Shown piece by piece: positions 59,745-64,000 of a DNA stretch of 64,000 nucleotides; position 1 is the stretch's first letter, and each line of letters begins with the position of its first letter. The notes below the pieces were generated by a model. It was given only the letters and a program-made list of their open reading frames with translations, was not told the origin of the DNA and made no database searches. Source of the stretch: Moheibacter sp035515075 (lineage in GTDB: Bacteria > Bacteroidota > Bacteroidia > Flavobacteriales > Weeksellaceae); the NCBI GenBank assembly GCA_035515075.1, contig DATJBZ010000012.1, positions 62,001 through 126,000 of the forward strand, written 5' to 3'. The position numbers and the translations under genes were made by a program.

Positions 59745-62700
59745 ATGAAAAAACACTTGATATTTCTTTTGTCGTTAATTTTTTCTTTGGCCAATGCCCA
59801 AACGGTTACGATTCAGTGGGATGGTGTGAGGGATTATTCCAATGGCGTCAATGCTGCGGTGTCTTTGCCTTTTTTTAAGAATGAAGGCTATGGTGTCCAC
59901 AATGGCGTGCCTCAGTTTCTCTATACAGAAGAGGCCCATGGCGGCGGAAGTGTTTTGGTCCAGGATGTGCAATATGCGACAATGACTTCATCGGAGCTAG
60001 CGCAGTTGAATGTGGCTGAAATTCCCAACGAATTGGAAATGTTGGCAAAAATCAATCAGGCGGGACAGCGGTTTTTTGTTTCAGTTTCGATCTTGCCTTT
60101 TGTCAAAGAAAACAATCAAATCAAAAAGGTGACTTCTTTTCGGATTGTTCGTCAGCTAGAGAAAATACCAACACATGCTGTGGATGGTGGAACTTTTGAT
60201 GGCGCTACCCAGAGCGTTTTGCGAACTGGAGATTGGTACAAAGTGAAAATAACCCGGTCGGGCGTTTTCAAGTTGGACCGTTCTTTTTTTCAAAACAATA
60301 GAATTCCCAGCAATTTTGACCCGAGAACTTTGAAGATTTATGGCAATGGTGGGAAGATGTTAAATGACAATCCTGGCGATTTCCGTTACGGTGCTTTGCA
60401 GGAAAATGCGATTGAATTTGTTGGAGAAGAAGATGGAACTTTTGATGCAGAAGATTATATTCTATTTTATGGACAAGGCCCGCACGATTGGAACCGTTTG
60501 GATGATTCTACTTTGTTAAATTTGAGCCACCGTTTCAATCAATATTCGGATGAAGCCTACTATTTCATCACTTTTGGAGGGGAGTCAGGAAAAAGAGTCC
60601 AAAAACAAAGCATAACGGGCAATCCGACACAAGTATTCAATCGGTATGATGAATATGCTTTTTATGAAAAAGATTCATTGAGTGTCAATCAAGTAGGAAA
60701 GCAGTGGGTCGGAGACTCTTTCAATGCGCAACCTAGTCAGACGGTTACTTTGCAAGGGGGTGGATCGGTGGCTGGAGCGTTTTATGCCAAATACCGTTTG
60801 GTCGGAAAAAATGCTTCTGGGGTTGTAGCAACGGTCAATTTGAATGGTCAAAATTTGCCCAATGCGACATTTAGTGCGGGGAATTTTACGGTTTCTCAAC
60901 AGGCTGTTGCTGTACAGGCGACAGGCAATAGTTTTACTTTTAATTTGAATTCATCGGACATTTCCAATCCAGGTGCCTTTATTTTCTTGGATCATTTACA
61001 AGTAGCTTATGAAGCCAATTTAACTTACAATGGTGCACAAATGCGTTTCAGGAAATTACAAAACTTGAACGATGGACAAGTCTATGGTTTTTCATTGTCG
61101 TCAGCACCGAAGGTTTGGAACATTTCAGACATTACTTCGGCCAAACAAGTAGAGAATCAAAATGGAATTTATAAATACCAGTCGAACCATCCTGATTTTT
61201 TGAATGAATTTGTGGCGTTCAATGATGCCGCGGCGTTGACAGACGTCAGCTATGTTGGAAAAGTTGCCAATCAAAACATCCGTGCGTTAACAGGCATTGA
61301 ATATATCATCGTTGCCCATCCAGACTTTCTGAGTGAAGCAGCGCGTTTGGCCAATTTTCGTTCACAATACAATGGAGTGAAAACAGCTGTGGTTTCGGTC
61401 GATCAGGTGTACAACGAGTTTTCTTCTGGTGCACAAGACATTTCAGCCATTCGAGATTTTTTCAAACATCTTCGAGATACAGGCAGTCCATTGCGTTATG
61501 CTTTGTTGTTTGGTGGAGGTTCATTTGATTACAAAGACCGCATTCTCAACAACAGCAATTTTGTGCCTACTTACATTAGTTTTGATTCAGCGGGAATTGA
61601 CAATTCATTTGTGACGGATGACTTCTTTACGATGTTGGATGATTCCGATGTCATCATTCGAAACAACAACCGCAGAATCCCTACGGAATACAGTATGCAA
61701 GGCGCTTCACAGATGGACATTGCAGTCGGGCGATTGCCAGCCAATAATGTAGCTGAAGCCAAATTGATGGTCAATAAAATATTGGCTTTTTATGAAAAAA
61801 TGCCTGGGCAAGGAAGTTCTTTTGGTGAATGGAAGAACAAAATCTTGTTGGTCGTAGATGATGACAAAGGAAATGGGCCTTTTCACCAAACCGTTGAAAA
61901 TACCTCTGCCAAATATATCGAAGAGAACATCCCAGAAGCTGTTTTAAGAAAAGCCTATTTGGATTCTTTTGTGTTGCAAAGTACTTCTGGCGGTGGTCGT
62001 TATCCGCAGGTGAATCAGTTGATTGGAAATGCATTCAATTTGGGCACTTCTTTGATCGTTTACTTTGGACATGGTGGTGCGAGAAGCTGGTCACAAACAC
62101 GGGTGATCAACTATGAAGAAATCAACAATTTCTCCAATTTTTCAGGTTTGTATTCTCGCTTGCCGATTGTGATGACCATTACCTGTGAATTTACCATTTG
62201 GGATTTGCCTTATTTGCCCTCAGCGGGTGTTTTTATGTACAAATCTCCACAAGGAGGTGCGTCAGCCATGGTGACGACAAGTCGTCCAGTGGGGGTAAGT
62301 TATGGTGAGAAGTTCAATGGTTATTTGGTGGAGCAAGTACTGAAACCAGATGGTTTGAATTACCAAAGTTTGGGAGAAGCTTTGTTGGCTTCTAAAGTGA
62401 ATCAACCCAGTGGAGGTGGAGATCATTTGAGTGTGAATTTATTGGGTGATCCCATGATGAGTGTTTCGCGTCCGCCAAGGCAAATTAACATTACCAAGAT
62501 CAATGGGGAAGATGCTCATTTATTTGATGGTGTATTGCGTGCTTTGGATTTTGTAGAAATTGAAGGTGAAGTATTAGACGAAGCTGGCGCCATGCGCGAC
62601 AATTCGTTCAATGGAAAGGCGAGTGCAACGTTGTTTGACAAACCTTTGAACAAATCCACTTTGAATAACAAAAGAAATGGCGACATGGGCGTGATGCAAT

Positions 62701-63623
62701 ACAAAGAACAGGTCAATGCCATCTTCAAAGGAGGAACCAACATAGAAAATGGAAAATTCAAGTTTCAGTTTTATGTGCCCAAAGACATCAACTATGAAGT
62801 AGGTGAAGGAAAGTTTTCTGTGTATGTGCACAACAATGTAACCGACGGTACCATGTCAAGAAACATCAAAGTAGGGGATTTGAATCCTGAAGGTTTGAAT
62901 GATGACAAAGGACCGACAATTGGTTTGTACATGAACAATCTGAATTTTGTGGATGGAGGAATTACCAATCGAAATCCTTATTTATTGGCGTGTCTAGTTG
63001 ATGAGAGCGGGATCAATACCAGTGGTGTAGCGATTGGACATGACATCACCGGAGTTTTGGATCAAAACATGGAAAATACCTATGTGCTGAACGAATATTA
63101 TGAAGGCGGCGACAACAATCCGTGCACCAATCCTGAATTCAAAGATTATCAAAAAGGCCAAGTGATGTATCGTTTGAGTCATTTGGAATTAGGACAACAT
63201 CAAGTTGCGTTTAAGGTTTGGGACATCAACAATAATTCATCCCAACAAACGTTAGATTTTGTAGTGATGGAAGAAGGCTCGGATCATATTTACATCGATA
63301 AATTGTTGAACTGGCCCAATCCTTTTACCAATCAGACTTATTTCCATTTTGAGCACAATTGCGATTCGGAATTAGAAGTAATGGTTCAAATTTTTACCAT
63401 TTCAGGAAAATTGGTCAAAACCATTCGCCAGCCCGTTTCAGCAGAGCCTTGGAGGGAAGGTTACCGTACAGGAAGGTTTGCGATTCCTTGGGATGGATTG
63501 GATGATTTTGGTGATAAAATTGGAAAAGGGGTGTATATTTACCGCCTCACAGCAAAAGGGTCAAATCCAGAAGAATGCAAAGGATCGGCCACGGCAGTGG
63601 AAAAATTAGTGATATTAAAATAA
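59745..63623 (+). CDS. porU: Type IX secretion sortase PorU (C25 peptidase)
   Basis: 1292 aa from ATG 59745 (MKKHLIFLLSLIFSLANAQ signal peptide). A gingipain-like C25 peptidase domain carries the catalytic His in YFGHGGARSW (about 776) and Cys in MTITCEFTIWD (about 814). A C-terminal segment (about 1185-1290) with LNWPNPFTN, VQIFTISGKLVKTIR and GKGVYIYRL is a T9SS-type tail that PorU itself keeps. PorU removes the sorting domain of exported proteins and attaches them to the surface. porV starts 7 bp downstream. Confidence 0.94.
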   Translation: MKKHLIFLLSLIFSLANAQTVTIQWDGVRDYSNGVNAAVSLPFFKNEGYGVHNGVPQFLYTEEAHGGGSVLVQDVQYATMTSSELAQLNVAEIPNELEMLAKINQAGQRFFVSVSILPFVKENNQIKKVTSFRIVRQLEKIPTHAVDGGTFDGATQSVLRTGDWYKVKITRSGVFKLDRSFFQNNRIPSNFDPRTLKIYGNGGKMLNDNPGDFRYGALQENAIEFVGEEDGTFDAEDYILFYGQGPHDWNRLDDSTLLNLSHRFNQYSDEAYYFITFGGESGKRVQKQSITGNPTQVFNRYDEYAFYEKDSLSVNQVGKQWVGDSFNAQPSQTVTLQGGGSVAGAFYAKYRLVGKNASGVVATVNLNGQNLPNATFSAGNFTVSQQAVAVQATGNSFTFNLNSSDISNPGAFIFLDHLQVAYEANLTYNGAQMRFRKLQNLNDGQVYGFSLSSAPKVWNISDITSAKQVENQNGIYKYQSNHPDFLNEFVAFNDAAALTDVSYVGKVANQNIRALTGIEYIIVAHPDFLSEAARLANFRSQYNGVKTAVVSVDQVYNEFSSGAQDISAIRDFFKHLRDTGSPLRYALLFGGGSFDYKDRILNNSNFVPTYISFDSAGIDNSFVTDDFFTMLDDSDVIIRNNNRRIPTEYSMQGASQMDIAVGRLPANNVAEAKLMVNKILAFYEKMPGQGSSFGEWKNKILLVVDDDKGNGPFHQTVENTSAKYIEENIPEAVLRKAYLDSFVLQSTSGGGRYPQVNQLIGNAFNLGTSLIVYFGHGGARSWSQTRVINYEEINNFSNFSGLYSRLPIVMTITCEFTIWDLPYLPSAGVFMYKSPQGGASAMVTTSRPVGVSYGEKFNGYLVEQVLKPDGLNYQSLGEALLASKVNQPSGGGDHLSVNLLGDPMMSVSRPPRQINITKINGEDAHLFDGVLRALDFVEIEGEVLDEAGAMRDNSFNGKASATLFDKPLNKSTLNNKRNGDMGVMQYKEQVNAIFKGGTNIENGKFKFQFYVPKDINYEVGEGKFSVYVHNNVTDGTMSRNIKVGDLNPEGLNDDKGPTIGLYMNNLNFVDGGITNRNPYLLACLVDESGINTSGVAIGHDITGVLDQNMENTYVLNEYYEGGDNNPCTNPEFKDYQKGQVMYRLSHLELGQHQVAFKVWDINNNSSQQTLDFVVMEEGSDHIYIDKLLNWPNPFTNQTYFHFEHNCDSELEVMVQIFTISGKLVKTIRQPVSAEPWREGYRTGRFAIPWDGLDDFGDKIGKGVYIYRLTAKGSNPEECKGSATAVEKLVILK

Positions 63624-63630
63624 ATAATGA

Positions 63631-64000
63631 ATGATGAGAATAAAAAGAATTTCAATTGGATGCATGATGTTGCTTTCTGGACTTGGTTTTGGTCAAGAAA
63701 TAATCAATCCAGTACTCACAGGAGCACCTTTTTTAAGGGTTTCACCAGATGCACGTGCAGGAGGATTGGGGGACATGGGAGCAGCGACTTCAGCAGACGC
63801 TTTTTCACAATATTGGAATCCGGCCAAATATGCATTTAGCAAAAGTTACTCGGGGGTTGCGGTTTCTTATACACCTTATATGAGTAGCATTACCGATGAT
63901 GTGTTTTTATTGAACGCATCTTTTTATACCTTTTTAGGACAGGACGAGAGAAGTACGCTTTCTGCTAGTTTGTATTATTTCAACATTGGCGAAATTGAAT
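63631..64000 (+). CDS. porV: PorV (LptO), outer-membrane T9SS shuttle, 5' part
   Basis: Gene runs off the window; about 123 codons are seen from ATG 63631 (63634 is also in frame). The signal peptide is followed by EIINPVLTGAPFLRVSPDARAGG, MGAATSADAFSQYWNPAKY and FSKSYSGVAVSYTPYM, the conserved start of PorV/LptO. PorV carries T9SS cargo from the translocon to the PorU/PorZ attachment complex. It begins 7 bp after porU and is surely co-transcribed. Confidence 0.92.
   Translation, partial: MMRIKRISIGCMMLLSGLGFGQEIINPVLTGAPFLRVSPDARAGGLGDMGAATSADAFSQYWNPAKYAFSKSYSGVAVSYTPYMSSITDDVFLLNASFYTFLGQDERSTLSASLYYFNIGEIE

Overview
The window comes from a Bacteroidota chromosome, almost certainly class Flavobacteriia (possibly Weeksellaceae; the family is a guess). 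Supporting signs are type IX secretion and gliding genes (porU, start of porV, gldJ, a GldI-like PPIase), T9SS sorting tails on secreted proteins, glutamine synthetase III, a TonB receptor, many Cys-lipoproteins, AT-rich starts lacking Shine-Dalgarno sequences, and promoters fitting the Bacteroidota TTTG-N19-TAnnTTTG pattern. No phage, IS element, CRISPR array or rRNA was seen. This is a mainly housekeeping core-genome region with a few lineage-specific cassettes.

Layout. 0-7 kb: LD-carboxypeptidase, upp, YraN, a DUF2147 protein, a lipoprotein with two related halves, a TPP riboswitch driving a TonB-dependent receptor, and a secreted endonuclease I. 7-16 kb: rpsT with tRNA-Glu, a DUF47/Pit phosphate pair, a universal stress protein, a Sco1/YHS copper-type pair, an ABC-2 exporter, then a DHH phosphoesterase / FKBP lipoprotein / cyclophilin-FKBP fusion operon. 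16-20 kb (minus strand): a four-gene lipoprotein / 7-TM protein / histidine kinase / response regulator cassette and a LamG lipoprotein. 20-30 kb (mostly minus): accB-accC, rpmF with its DUF177 partner, pdxA, an esterase, ABC transporters, a TIGR02757 protein, a second stress protein and envelope proteins. 30-37.8 kb: prfA, a T9SS cargo protein, DUF2851/PspC/HhH genes, acyl-CoA dehydrogenase, rpsU, xerC-like recombinase, hpf. 37.8-40.6 kb: tRNA-Thr-Tyr-Gly-Thr, tuf, tRNA-Trp, secE, nusG, ending in a terminator rather than running into rplK.

40.6-51.3 kb: glutamine synthetase III, dnaJ, grpE and an NlpE-like lipoprotein on the minus strand; then an overlapping plus-strand operon that looks like AmgK kinase, a stand-alone RapZ C-terminal domain, MurU nucleotidyltransferase and a LuxE-like adenylating enzyme; then convergent minus-strand genes for a degenerate transglutaminase protein and a WaaP-like kinase. 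51.4-56 kb: two glycosyltransferase-type genes, a Sua5-type tRNA threonylcarbamoylation enzyme, the CCA-adding enzyme and a PRiA4_ORF3-like acidic protein. 56-64 kb: a DUF922-like protein, murF, gldJ, and divergently porU and the 5' part of porV, which runs off the window.

Themes: translation (S20, S21, L32, RF1, EF-Tu, SecE, NusG, six tRNAs, CCA enzyme, HPF), envelope building and recycling, and type IX secretion with both machinery and substrates present. The strongest candidate for an undescribed system is the AmgK-RapZC-MurU-LuxE operon (45.5-48.7 kb). The lipoprotein/7-TM/kinase/regulator cassette (16.1-18.7 kb) is second. All functional calls come from reading the sequence and recalled family knowledge; no database search was run.
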